Assembly (NCBI GenBank): GCA_030248215.1
Contig: JASANG010000426.1
Span: 62,001 to 126,000, forward strand
Direction of reading: 5' to 3'
DNA from: Enoplolaimus lenunculus
Taxonomy: Eukaryota; Nematoda; Enoplea; Enoplida; Thoracostomopsidae
DNA: 64,000 nt
A program made the position numbers and the translations under genes. The notes below the pieces were generated by a model that was given only the letters and a program-made list of their open reading frames with translations, was not told where the DNA came from and made no database searches. Positions 13,258 to 26,100 of this stretch are shown here, in pieces (positions within the stretch are counted from its first letter, which is position 1; the number at the start of each line of letters is the position of its first letter).

Positions 13258-13611
13258 TTTCTACGTGCTGTAACAATACAGGTATCCTAACTTTGGACAC
13301 AAAATTAACTTTTACGTGTATAAGCAACCGGTCAGAAAACAAAACATCTCGAATCCATTAGTGTTGTGTACCAGCCAGGAAAAAGGCGAAGCGTGCGAGA
13401 AGCCGAACGTGGGGAACCTAAGCCGCGGTTCGATGTTCTTGCATGAGCCAGTGTCCCCAGAACTCTGTTATCGTCTCATCAATGTAAACAAACAAAAACA
13501 CAACCGACAATTTAAAAACCTAGTTACAATATTAAACCATACTTTGAGTGAAGCGTATATATTCTAGGTACAGTTAAATTAGCTTACGAAGTACAAAACG
13601 GAAACAGTCTT

Positions 13612-13760
13612 GACCCATGTAAAGATTAGGGGCGGAACGTTTTTTAGCGGGACTGCAGTAGAATAAGCTTAAGCTTAGCTATTTCTTCCTTTAGGCTAGA
13701 CTTAGGTGTAAGTTAATTTTTACGTTTAGGCTTTTAGACTTCCGCTTATATGCATGCTCT
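13612..13760. mobile_element. MITE remnant, CCTAAG family
   Basis: The left end reads catgtaaagattaggggcgg followed by aacgtttttta and an inverted form of the gtgggact motif. Internal gcttaagcttag and ggcttag words match other copies. The right end is eroded. Confidence 0.55.
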
Positions 13761-14081
13761 GACTGCTGTTATGGCCCTATTCTATATATTGGCCACAATC
13801 TTGACAGTGAGGAAACTGAAGAAGCTGAGACGCTATAGCCTACTTACTTAATATTAACCAATATATGAATAGTCCGCTATTTCATGGGTTTATGGCCAGA
13901 CCTCCGCTAACCGTTCAACACTGACCTCCATGCAAGTTAAATCTCAGAATGTAACGTGAAGTAAAAATGATAGAAACAATTAGTAATAAAAAAATGCTAG
14001 CAAATGTTTATGTTTAAATTGTATTGTTTTCCAATACAATTTTGGCACTGGTAATGCAAAAGGTTTCAAGAAAAACTAGCA

Positions 14082-14327
14082 TTGCATGGAAAATTTTTTA
14101 AAATTTCGATGAATTCCGTAATTTTCATATCATTTGAAAAATTGCGGAACTACACACGTGATAACAAATTTTTAGAAAACAACAAAATTTACGTTATTTC
14201 TATATCGGAAACGGACATTGATTTTTACCAGAACGATATCCAGTTATACCCTGTTAAACATGCCTTCAAATTTTTACTGAATCGAAATTCCGAAGCCCAT
14301 GCTGCTTTAGGAATACACTGTTCCTGA
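14082..14327 (+). mobile_element. Probable LINE endonuclease fragment
   Basis: An open frame of 81 codons contains VISISETDIDFYQNDIQLY and later LLNRNSEAHAALGIH. This pattern resembles the AP-endonuclease domain of non-LTR retrotransposons, which typically show an ISETWLD-type motif followed about 25 residues later by an RNSHGGG-type motif. The glycines of the second motif are not conserved and no flanking reverse transcriptase is seen. If the reading is right, it is an old isolated fragment. Confidence 0.4.
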
Positions 14328-15932
14328 GTTGGCAGAACAATAAAACATTTTTGGAACTTTTATACCTAATATTTTTTCCGTCTCGTTGCTTTAGGGCGTA
14401 CACTTATAAAATTGATGTTATGGCGGCTGTGCGAGACACCCTTAGGGGAGCCAGGTCAAGAAATCAGTCTTGACGTGGAGAAGTTAGAATTGGGGTGATT
14501 TTTCTTGGCGTTTTATATTTGTTGCATTTACAGGTTGGCGGATATTATTTGCATGGCTGGTTGGCATAGGCTTTCGGGAGACTTAAACTTATTGGAAGTT
14601 AACGGGATTCTTGGGGATATATTTGGGGGGGGGGTTGTCGATTCTAGTGGGCTAGTCTCGTCTGTTTTCTTGAGGGTTCTTGGGGTTTGTACGGTTATCT
14701 CGAGTTGTAACGGAGAACTTGGGTTGTCACGTAAAAGTTTGCATTTTGTTTGTACGGTGTGAGCTTGTGGCTTAGTGGAATAACAGGCTTAATGTATCGT
14801 AGTAGACGTGCGGAAAGCACCTAAAACAAAGGAACTTTCGGCACATTCGGTTGAATAAGTTTGGCAGGATAAGCATATTACTTGTATTGTATTGGTACTC
14901 GTGCTTTACTCGTATAGCTTTATAACGGTGTTGCGTGGAATAAAAGGGGAAACTGACTGCATTACTGAACCAGAGCGATCTAGCGTCATTGAAATACGGA
15001 CATAAGCGCGGAATTGGTGGTTTCTATAGGCATAAGAAATCACGAACTATTCACACCCATTTCCGATATTTTTACTATCCGTTGACATCCTGGTTGTCAG
15101 TAAACGTTAAACTCACTGCAACTTTAGTTGATTCCGGTTGAATCGATTAATTAACTCAGAATGAGTTGGATCAATAACATAGAATTCTGAGTTTTGAAGA
15201 ACTAATACAAACTCTGATATTCGACTTATCCTAAATTTAAATTCAACTCACCAGAATTTACAACCTTCCTTTATAGGATTAAAATGTATCACTATTATAA
15301 TTGTTCAGCGGGGAAAAATAGCGCTGCAAACTAAAAGAAACATCACATTTGCACGAAATAATGCACAGCATTTAATTACAGAATAAATCATATTCATATT
15401 AAGATATAGAGCAACCGAAAGTAAGTCCATTGCAATACAAGGGTTTCCTGATGTATTCGTCTACTCTTTTGCAAGCAGAATAATGAAAAATTGTATTTGT
15501 CCAGTCATTTGAAAACATAATGAATAAAGAAAACATGCTTTTCAGAACACATCTGTCACTTAAACTATGATTTGGTTGGACTCTCAAAAACAAAATATAT
15601 ACATTATATCTTATTATAAGCGCTTTCGTTTAAATTTTAGCAGTGTTCACAATACAATTTAATACAATTGAAATTATAACTTTGGATGAATCCTACGATC
15701 AATCACGGTATTTCCATATAACAATAATAACGCCACTTGACATACAGCTGATAACTTTGGTCTGTCGCAGAATTACTAATACAGAAACCAACTGCAAAAA
15801 TAAATCAATCGCCCAAACTATTGTGATGGTTTTCGACAAGCAATCAAAACATTAAAACAAACGATATGTTCTCGGCGCGTAAACTATACGTATCATTAAA
15901 ATCCGTAAATCAACACCCGATGAGGTATCGTT

Positions 15933-18900
15933 TCATACTGCTGACTGAATTCGCTTTATGGGCAGCGGTTGGCGACTCTGAAAAATTAGTTTATACGACA
16001 AAATCTTGAATTCGAAATTTTGAAAATGCTTTGCACTGACACAAAGCCAATTACTTTAATTTTAGAATAGAAAACGGCTAAATTAAATATTTTTCAATTT
16101 AATAGGTGCTGAATAACAACGACTGGTGCTAGCTAAACTCAGTTTGGAAACCAAATTCCAACCGCAACACGATAAAATAAACTTACAGGTTCTTCTGCAG
16201 CTTTGCAAACAAGCTCCCACGTCCATGAATTCACGCGTTGCGTAAAAGGTACCGAAACACCTTGAAAGCGATACAACGGTCCAAAATCAGTATTATGCAG
16301 TATTGCCTGCAATATATCAATCAAACTATTTTAATATCAATGTCAGCTTTTACACTTCTTCACTATTCAAACAGCAAAAATATTACAGTTTCAAATTGGA
16401 TAATAAAGCTGCAAAAGCTTGCAAACTTTTTACATTTCCGTTATGACAATACAGTCCGCTTGCTTTTAATAAAAATGTATTGAAACGTGTAATAACGAGT
16501 GAAAACATGAATTTTTAAGGCACAAAACCTTAGCTCATGCCATATTCCCCCTCATGTTAGGTAATGGCAGTTTGCGTCCGTTCGCAATCAGAAATGTGTG
16601 AGTTTTGCGCTTAGCAAGGATAACCCAAATGACTTACGTTTGTCACATTGTAATAGCCAAATTGGCCACTGTTGGAAATCATAGGGCCACGACTAATATC
16701 TACATGTGATCCGTGACGATAAACTGTAATGGTTCCCGGTATTTTTGATTTAGCTGCAATTGACTCAAGCTGTTCCAATTTGAATCTGAGAAAAATGTTA
16801 AGGATAAGCACAAAAGTCATCAACTTTGACAAAACAAAAAATGGATTCCTCTTCCTGTTACAGCTTCCTGGGAAATGCAGTTCCTGTAGGAACCCTTGCT
16901 ACTACACTTCCATATAACGCATAACAGGTAAGACAGATTTCCGGCTGTGGTATTCTTGTTTGCCAGAAATTTACTTCGAAAAGTATAATTGGGTATTAAA
17001 CTACGATACGTATCGTCCTTGAATAAAACGATACATAGAAACATATGCTAGGAATCCACCTTACTACTAAAACACACAAGTGCAAAATAGAGCAATATAT
17101 TACAACTTAACTACTTTATACACTGAGATCTATTGAATTTTTAGCTTTATAGAAATAATGCGCACTTTGGTATACGATTAACCCTAGTGAAAATACAATT
17201 TTCTTCAGCCAATGTTAACCAACTTTCCACATACCGGTTATACTGAAACATTCGCTGAGCAAGTTTAATGCTGATATCTAGTCGTTCAAACTTAAGGTTT
17301 TGATCACGTATCTGTTTCATAGCAATACGGCTGAGGACTCGTTTTTCTCTCTGAAACAATGCGAATATTAATCAGATTATACAAACATTCCTTTATATTA
17401 TTAAATGCCAAGCGGTCTTGACATTTAAAAACTACGATCGAAAACGCACAAATCGTATTTTGATGAAAAATATTTCTAAACGTGTTAAAACCGTCATGAT
17501 TAAAAGGGTCTTTCTAAATACAAATTGTTGTGCCAACGATACTTTCAAACTCTTGCAGATATAACGTTTTACAACACTGCCAAGAAGAAAAAATTGGTAA
17601 GCACTTTCGTATAAAACAAAACTGGATCGACAACACAGAAAGTATATACGTATTAATTTTAGTCTTACATAACTGTAGTTAAAATACTTTTGAAAATATG
17701 TATACTCAAACCAGGCGGCAAATAAGTTAGCCTACTACATCCGGTTTCCAATCTTCAGCATTCACATATGCGTCGTAAACAAAGCTTCCAGTTTCGTCTT
17801 AAAATTTACTGATACAAAAATATAACATTGATACAAAACAAATTAACAGTTTAGGCATACTAACATTGGTCTAATTGAAATTGTACGCATGGTGCCCCAA
17901 GTCGCCGACTTAAGTAAATACTTAGCTTTTCCGACGTAAACAGAGAATTGCCAATGTTGTACCAGCGCAACAAGAAGGAACATATAATTTTGCTTCATTT
18001 CAAGGAGCTACCTTTCGTGTGCAATCTTAGTGAGACGGAGAATAGTATTCTAGAAGTGTTTGACTTAAGTATTTAGTTGATCGGCTTTTAGAAACAAAAA
18101 TTGGTTAAGTAATTGTTTAGCCAATACTTAGATAGATAGATATCAAATGAGACCACAAGGTGTTTAGACACAATTGATCCGTTACACAGTCTCTCTGAAA
18201 ACTAGAATATTTGAACTAAAATCTTAATGACTCTGTTATAAGCCTATTCAGCTTCTATATATTGTTATCAATATTACTCACGGTACGTGATCTGTATACT
18301 CTATTACTAGCTGCAATATAAACCGAACATCTGGTTAAGAAGTGCTCTACAGATTCTTCTTCTATTCCACAGCAATCACAAATACTCGAATTTGAGAGCC
18401 GATTTTTACGGCACATTGTTAACTGGCAATGCGTGCTGCAGACGGTGAAAAATACGCCTACTAAAATAAGACACTGTAAGCAAGTACTCTAAGCAACAAA
18501 TTGTAGACATCTAGTGAACTGAAAAAATTCACCAGTTTTGACTTTGTACAGTGCTTGTAATAATAATCTAGTTGAAGCAAGACAATTACATAATAAGGAA
18601 CAATATTATTATGGACAGATTAAATTTATACCAAAGTTTCTTTTCGACTTACAGTTTAATTGTGGCCAACTGTGCAGTAAAACTTGATACTCAGGCTTGA
18701 ATGACAATTCGATCAAAGCTCCAAGTATAAAAGTACACGATCTCCAGTATGCCTAAACTGACCATAAACTTCAACAACATAAAATCATTCAAACGTGCAT
18801 CCCGAAAAATTCAACTAAAGAAAAATTAAGTAAAAGTCGAAGATCTTTCAACCTGATTAATATTTAATTGAAGGTCACACAGATCACAAGCTATAACAGT

Positions 18901-20254
18901 AGTCGTGGTGTACATAGGTATTCATATACTTATATTTAATGCAAATTTGGTGCCTTTTCGAGTACTAATATTTAAACATATATCTACGATATTTGTAAAT
19001 ACAAAATACCATTTTTAACAAGACATTGCAAAACAAGCTTCACCTGCCAAACAAAACAATGATTTGCTTACATCATTTGGCGCCTGTGGATCTGGGTCAG
19101 TAAAAAACAAATACTTGATGTTGCAGTCCTCGCAAAGCGGTCGATGCATATCCCATAGTTCGCCATTCACCAAAGCAAGCGCAGAATAATCTAATATGGC
19201 TTTATTAAGATCTGGATAATGTAAAACACAGAAAAATATACGTATACATAAGCAGCTGTTTATGTTGTCCACAGGGCTCGCATTGATTTCCCGTTTAACA
19301 ACGCAAAACTTACGATCCTCACTGTGTGTTATTTGCAATAAGTAAGCACTAGTATTGGGTTCAATCATGTTCACCAACATTATATCATGTTTAAAATTTA
19401 GCAAGTTTTACTAATAAAATCTTTAACGCACAGAATGGTTGCTAGTTTTCATATATTGTACGTATACGTGCTATACTTAAAACACAAATTTAACATTCTA
19501 TTTCTGAGAAGTCAGCTATAACCCAAATTACATCAAGATAGGGGCGTTAAAACCTAAAATAAGAAAAAATTCTAATGGACATGGTTTACCACAAGCAGTC
19601 TGTAGTTAAACAATGTGCAGCATGCCTGTGCGCCAAGGTTACAAAAAATAAAAGCTAATTATACATAATTCAGGAAAAATACGATCGCTAAATACATATT
19701 GTAATACAGTTTTGAAAAAAGAACTCAAATTTAAACCGAGCTAATCTATATGCTTAATTACTTACGTTTAGCGCAATCATATGGCGAAGAAAAATGTTTA
19801 TTCATAATCAATTTACATGTTTCTGGCATGCCGTTGACCTATAATAAAAATAAAATAATGACAAACACGCCAATGTTAAGCTGTTAGACAAACTCGCAAA
19901 TTTTCATTATGCATGAATACTCTTCAGCGTTGAAAAAAGGCTTCTATCGGAAAATGAGTACAAAATTTTCTAAAAGATACTATCGTTTATTTCTAGAAAC
20001 AGCGTAATCGGAGGTGAACCCAGGGGTGGGCCATCTGAGTGCGCTAACGAAACGTCCAATAATTGGTTCGTGAGTTAAAATAATTTAAAGCTACTAACCT
20101 GAACTTCAATCTTTTCAACTCTTGAGATAAGTTTGCTTTGTCTGGCCCGTTCTTCACTAAATAGCTGATTTCTATGATCTCGAGCTTTTTCCGTAGCTGA
20201 CGAAGTGGATGGTTTCGCAACAGCAACATGTTTGCTGTATAATCCTGCGAACAT
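15933..20254 (-). CDS. MRPL39: Mitochondrial large-subunit ribosomal protein L39
   Basis: Component of the mitochondrial 39S ribosomal subunit, related in sequence to threonyl-tRNA synthetase N-terminal domains but not catalytic. Nine exons on the minus strand: 20254-20099, 19838-19766, 19211-19072, 18752-18653, 17797-17739, 17350-17235, 16785-16638, 16306-16187 and 15977-15933. All phases fit, giving 957 nt and 318 residues; the human protein is about 338. Family landmarks are RNQLFSEERARQ near the N-terminus, LIMNKHFSSPYDCAKHLNK, LALVNGELWDMHRPL, AYWRSC, RHGSHVDISRGPMIS and YRFQGVSVPF. The start at 20254 gives MFAGLYSKHVAVAKPS, a plausible mitochondrial targeting sequence rich in basic and small residues. 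The short last exon (SRQPLPIKRIQSAV) rests on splice consensus only. Intron 4 holds a LINE fragment. Confidence 0.95.
18230..18461 (-). mobile_element. LINE fragment: reverse-transcriptase C-terminal zinc finger
   Basis: A minus-strand frame reads a HCQLTMCRKNRLSNSSICDC stretch, then a zinc finger with spacing C-x2-C-x8-H-x4-C (GIEEESVEH core), the pattern found after the reverse transcriptase of many non-LTR retrotransposons. It lies inside intron 4 of MRPL39 in the same orientation. No reverse transcriptase core is seen next to it, so it is a short 3' remnant. Confidence 0.65.
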
Positions 20255-21881
20255 TGAGACAAATAAACATACAAAAGACGCATTTATAAATCTCTATGTC
20301 TCATATACTTTGTTACATTAGAGTACATGCGCAGAGGTGTGACACGCTGGAATTGCAACCCATATGACAAATTACCATTTTATGAATGTTCAGCAAAAAT
20401 ATAATGCGCATTGAATGTATATGAAATAAAACTGCGACTTACTTTTAAGATTGGATGAAACGGCACTATATGACCTTGTTTTCAGAAACATCTTCATAAA
20501 CTCTTGGTCAACATATACTGTAATTTATTCAGGTAACCAGCTAGTGTACATTTTGACGCCTACAAATGTAAACAAATATAACGCATTATGCTCCGAGTTT
20601 GTTCAGATAGTCGCAGGATTAAACTAACCCAAAAAGCAGATTGTACCAACCATCCATCTAAACAGTTTTTTTGACAAAATTTGCCAAACTATTGGGGCAT
20701 GGCCCTTTGCCCACCCCCTCCCCCTTCTTCCTGCGCCATTTATTCACAAGCACTCAGACCTCAACTACAAAGAAAAACACATAGTTGAGGAGCCTATCAA
20801 CTAGCATAGTAGTTATAGTCATGCAATAATCTGCATGTTTGTTTCGCTTATTGTGCGTAAAACTATTACTTAGAACAATCATAGACCGTATGCATTCAGC
20901 GATCTTTCACAGAAAAATTGCACGGTTTGCAGGATTCTGTGCAAATACTCAACAATCACGGTCTGGTAAAGAGTCTTGCTAAGTGACACGCGGTCATATA
21001 ACAAAATGACGGGATAGCAATCCTATCAAACCGTGCATAGTTTCATCCGTGTCTGGCAGGAACAGCGATTATCGGGTTTCAGAAACGTGACTTTTAATAG
21101 TCGACACAAAGTACGCAGTGTGCTAAATAACTCGGCTCTGAAATGCCCATTCGTAGAAGCCTTCGTCTCTATCCCTATTCACACGTGCAATTGCAGCAAA
21201 AACTTCCACATAACAACTTTGAAGTTTTTGCATCTGCAATTTATTCACCGGAATTTGTTCTATTATTAAAATAAATTCGCACGTGCGAGAACGCAATTGC
21301 AAGTCGCTTGAATTTCTTCCACCTGTACCTATTTTGATTGACCTGTCGGAAGAAACGTTGTTGCGCGCTTCTGAATTAATTCAGACTTTTTGAATTTATT
21401 CATGTCGAGGCTTGTATTAATTCTAGTATCATACCTGCTGGATTTCTCGCAGTCTATAGCGATTGTGACGGGCTTGTTTTCTTTATTTTTAAATATTTCT
21501 TGCAGCTGAAACTTGCAGCTGCAAGTTATTTAAAAAATTCATTCGAAGAACTTGTAACTGCAATTAGTCCAAGACAGACATGCGCCAACAAATAATTCAT
21601 AAGCATGAATAACCTTGCAAGACGATTTATATTTGCCATCATAAGCTGAAATGATAATTCATAGCAATGCTTGATATTTATTGCACTCGTCAGCAAATCG
21701 TACAAATTTATGTCAAGATTCAGAACGAAAACGATGTTTCATTGCAAACACTTGTAGCTGCAAGAAACTCGTGCATGTCGCAGTTGAAAGTTCTAACTTA
21801 AGTAAAAAATTAACTTAAGCTAGTGGTCGAGTGAACGTGTCCTTCTTCAATCCAGCCAATGTCCATGCATACATTTATCTG

Positions 21882-22163
21882 CTACGAAAAAACATAGCTA
21901 GATGCGGACATTGCATGTTTTGTAGCCGCAAGCGTAAAGCACAATGTAGCCATGAGATTGGGTAAAAATACAACCACTTTTTTGTATATGTGCAGCTGAT
22001 TATTATGCCTATATTGTTGAGTTGGCAAGACATGACTTAAGTTTTTTGGAATTACAAAATACTTGAACCGAAAAGCGAAAAATATGTTAACCGGAATCAG
22101 GAAAGCGAAAAACGTTAAATAGAACAGCGGACGTAACCTGACAGTAAAAAATTCCCACGCCAT
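21882..22163 (-). CDS. Possible small membrane-protein ORF (weak)
   Basis: A frame of 93 codons opens MAWEFFTVRLRPLFYLTFF and has two hydrophobic stretches (about residues 13-30 and 64-80). I do not recognise it, it has no supporting exon or neighbour, and such frames arise by chance in AT-rich DNA. It is kept only because it is intact and sits in a gene-free gap. Confidence 0.15.
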   Translation of the reverse strand: MAWEFFTVRLRPLFYLTFFAFLIPVNIFFAFRFKYFVIPKNLSHVLPTQQYRHNNQLHIYKKVVVFLPNLMATLCFTLAATKHAMSASSYVFS

Positions 22164-22859
22164 AAAGTTCGTTTGTAAGCAATAAATAAGCTATTACTAC
22201 ATTGTACAGATAATGTCGGATTTGCATGAATTTAAATGTGTATGTGTGTGGGTGTGTACAGAAATTGGGGTTATAATACGGAAAAACAGCGCAAAGGCAA
22301 TCCGAGAACTTTTGTGCTGTTAAGGGTACGGTCGCGATCTCCGGTAATTATTGTAACTGTGTGTGCTCCCTTACTCGCTCGCAACAACGACACGGGGAGT
22401 GAATTTTATTTACGCGCTACGGTACTTTGATAGCTGTGTTGCCCAAAGACGAATCTGCGCGCCGCGAAACGCACACTACTTTGAATCTAAGACGCAGCGC
22501 CTGCGCAAAATACTAATCCACTAGCTTAAAGCCTGGATTGAACTCAAGGTTCTAAGGTGAATGACACTTACGTTCAACCAACTCCGTTGTCCGTGAAAGC
22601 AAAATGTAAGCTCATGATAAACACAACCAATAATTTTCCAATATAAAATATTCAAAACCAGTTTAACACTTGAAAGACAAACTTCTTAAAATTGCCGACC
22701 AAATCTTGTAAACAAAATAGCAGAATGATAATAAGTTAAATTTGGAGGCCAGGCTACCTCCGCCTAATTTGCGTAAATTCGGCCCCGCGTAAGTAAAATC
22801 GTCGGCCCCAAACTGTTGTAATAAATACAACAGAAACAAAAAAAAACATCATAAAATGC

Positions 22860-22948
22860 GTGGTGATGACTATTTCGTCATCACCACTATAAATAAATAA
22901 CAAATAACAACATAACACACGTGGTGATGACTATTTCGTCATCACCAC
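22860..22948. repeat. Duplicated 28 bp hairpin
   Basis: The palindrome gtggtgatgac-tatttc-gtcatcaccac (11 bp stem, 6 nt loop) is present twice without a mismatch, at 22860-22887 and 22921-22948, 61 bp apart start to start. The spacer is A-rich (aaataac repeats) and is not itself duplicated. Confidence 0.85.
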
Positions 22949-23192
22949 TAGCTAAGTCATTCAAAACACAATAATAAAACTTAACATCAAAATTATTATT
23001 TCAGCGCCAGAAACGCTTAGGTTGGTCCCAGGGGCGGTATTTAGCAAACTAGGGGAGATTAGTGTGGCACAGCAGGCACTACGCCCCCACAGATAACAAA
23101 TGTTCCATCTTTTAACATGCTTGCTGCATGATTTATTACGCATGTTACATGTACACTTTTAGATAATATATTATCTATAAACAGTCTTTGTC

Positions 23193-26100
23193 ATGCCGAA
23201 AAACAAAGGATACACAAAGCCAAATGCGTTTTTGCTCTTTCTACAAGAAGTTAGAAAACAGGCGCGAGTGGAAACCGGTTTTAATTTAACACTCGATGAA
23301 TGCAAAGAATTGGCCGATCCAATATGGAGGGTAAGTTGCCTTCGCAATTACTAGTACCTCAAAGCCAAGAATTACTTGAATCCCAGCGTTTGGATTATGC
23401 CCATGTATGACTGAGCGAAGCAGTTCCGCGAACCGTTTTATATTTTGTACTCTGGGGTCGAAAGGTGTAAGTTCTTAGCAGCTGAAAATGAGGGACGCTC
23501 CCAGGAGGTTGCGAACTCGGTCGACAGATTATCAATCCAGCGCGCTATCTACTGAACCACGCCGCCTCGCAATCAACTGGTGAGTTTTTCTGTTTTTATG
23601 CCTTATAAGAACCTCAACATTATACATAATATGTATCATGGTTCTTCTATGTTTTTGCTGCTGCTGCATATGAAGGCGCTACATATGCAGCAGTAATTTT
23701 GCCGATGTACAGCATCAGCATGAGGTTATTATTTGCCTCCATATATCCGCATGTCACACGTCCGTCAGTCCGTCCATCTGTCCGTCCGAAAAGAATCTCA
23801 GGAACGGCTGAAACCGATTTTGATAAACTTTTTTTGGGTTTTAAAACTTACTTTAAGCCGTTTATTAGCTACAGGCTAATTTGCACAATTAGTTAAGCCT
23901 AAATTAGGACTTTCTCCATTATTTCATCAACTATTACAGTTACAAGCAATCTAATTTCAGCACTAGAGGGTTTTTAGGTGCGAGGAAATTCAATAAATGT
24001 TTACAAACCTCCAAAACCGATAATTGAATAGTTAGCTAATAGCTAATTTGCCTATTAGCTAAATTGACAAGACAAAATTAAGACTTTAAATTATTTCAAT
24101 AATTATTAGGGTTACTGAAGGTTTTTATAAATTGTTTACAAACCTCTTAATTTGCATATAAGTTATAATTGATAAGCCTAAATTAGGCATTTTTGCAATA
24201 TTTCACTAATTATTAGGGTTACAAGCAATCTAATTTCAACACTAAAGGGTTTTTAGGTGCGAGGAATTTGAATTAATTGTTTGCAAATACCCAAAACCGA
24301 TAATTGAATAAATTGTGTACAAACCTCCAAAACCGATAAATGAATAGATAGCTAATAATGACTAATTTGCATATTACGTTAATTGCTTACATGTGTTCGA
24401 GCTTCGCTCAGTAAATGTAGCCCCACTACGACTGGTTTAGGATTAGGTGTGCTAATGCATTGTTCAATGATATACATACGTCTGTACATTAATTTAGGTC
24501 CCAAATTTAGTAAATTATATTGATGCGCCAACGGCAACTGGCAACATATCTATATTGTTCGGTTACGTACGGCGCGTCATCGACAGTTCTTTTTTAGAAT
24601 AGTATTAAATGCTTTTTGGAATGGGTACAATTGCAATTCGTAGTTTTTATCTTTACTTGCTTTATTTGAGTTAAATTTTAGGATTTTCCAGCTGAAATGA
24701 AAGAGTTTTACAAAGAAACCGCAAAGTCACTGCGTAGCACTGCATCTGAAATGGCTGATTATCAAGCAATGCACGATGATGCTATGCGGCGCATTTCTCA
24801 ACGAAGACGCGAACTTGGATTATATTCTGTTGTTAATTCGACACAAAACCGGCAATACCCGCATCGTCCAAAATCTCCACCTGTAAGCTGTTGCAATTTT
24901 CGTGCCATTCCGATTTATGTTCTCCCCGGTATAACGTTAAAAACAACAGTTATTCTGCGTCAAACACATTTTTATGTGTTTTTCCAGTAGTACTGTAAAA
25001 TGTGTAGTGTATGTATATGTGTAATGTAGTGTATATATTATATTGTTTCGACATGAGTTTTGTAGTTTATGCAATGAATTAGTAACTTTATTTACGGTAC
25101 TTATGTTTTGTACTCTGGGGTCGAAAGGTGGATGTCTGTCCGTCCGTCTGTCCGTCCGAAAAGAATCTAAGGAACGGCTGAACCGATTTTGATAAACTTT
25201 TTTTGGGTTTTAAAATTTTAAGCCGTTTATTATCTACAGGCTAATTTACATAATTAGTTAAGCCTAAATTAGGACTTTGTACAATCTTTATGTAATTATT
25301 AGGGTTAAAAGCAATCTAATTTCAGCACTAAAGTTTTTGAATAGTTAGCTAATACCTAATTTGCATATTAGCTTAATGGACAAGACAAAATTAAGACTTC
25401 TTAAATTATTTTAATAATTATTAGAGTTACTGAAGTTTGGTTGGTGCGAAGAATCTGAATAAATGAGTTGCAAACCTCTAAAGCCAGTAATTGAGTAGTT
25501 AGCTAGCTAATAACTAATTTGCATTAGCTTATATTGTTTCAGTGTGTTCGAGCTTTGTTCAATACATGTAGTCCCAGTATGACTGGTTACATTATAATAT
25601 AGATGGCTTAGGTTTATACTTCAGCTTTGGCATGGGCGTGGGGAAGTAAACAAGTAAATGAAATTGTACAGCACACACAAAGTGAATGAGCTTTTTACAG
25701 AGTTGATCGCCAAGTAATGTTTTCATTAATATTGACACTGACGGTCGCATGTAATCCGCTTAAGTTCATTTTCATATGTGTGCAACGTCTGTTATAATTG
25801 GAGTTGGTGATAGTTTTGCGAAATTTTTCAATCGGTGCGTTTGTACCACCATTGCTAAGTCTTAAATAAAGTATAAATAAAGTTCGACGGCGATTTATTA
25901 GTTTGTATGAATTAAATGACAATTCAGAGCAGATTGAATAGTCAAACTTTTGTTAGAAAAATCTTATTTTTTTATTTTCGGTAACGGTAAAATAGTAACC
26001 GAGACCTAGACCAGAAGTCTCGGCTTATTGGGTCTCGGCCTCAGATTCGGTCTAGCTTTTTGACCGAGACCGCCCGTTCATAGGGGCGGCGCCTCGTCCA

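Larger units (their letters stand above)
13258..15932. other. Intergenic between unknown gene and MRPL39
   Basis: Contains a MITE remnant (13612-13760), a probable LINE endonuclease fragment (14082-14327) and a poly-G run near 14625. No other gene is seen; frames such as 14505-14762 plus show no domain. Confidence 0.5.
20255..23192. other. Intergenic between MRPL39 and MAEL (divergent)
   Basis: This 2.9 kb separates two genes that point away from each other, so both promoters should lie here. No clear TATA or initiator could be assigned. The only structure seen is the pair of hairpins at 22860-22948. A weak open frame on the minus strand is listed separately. Confidence 0.5.
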
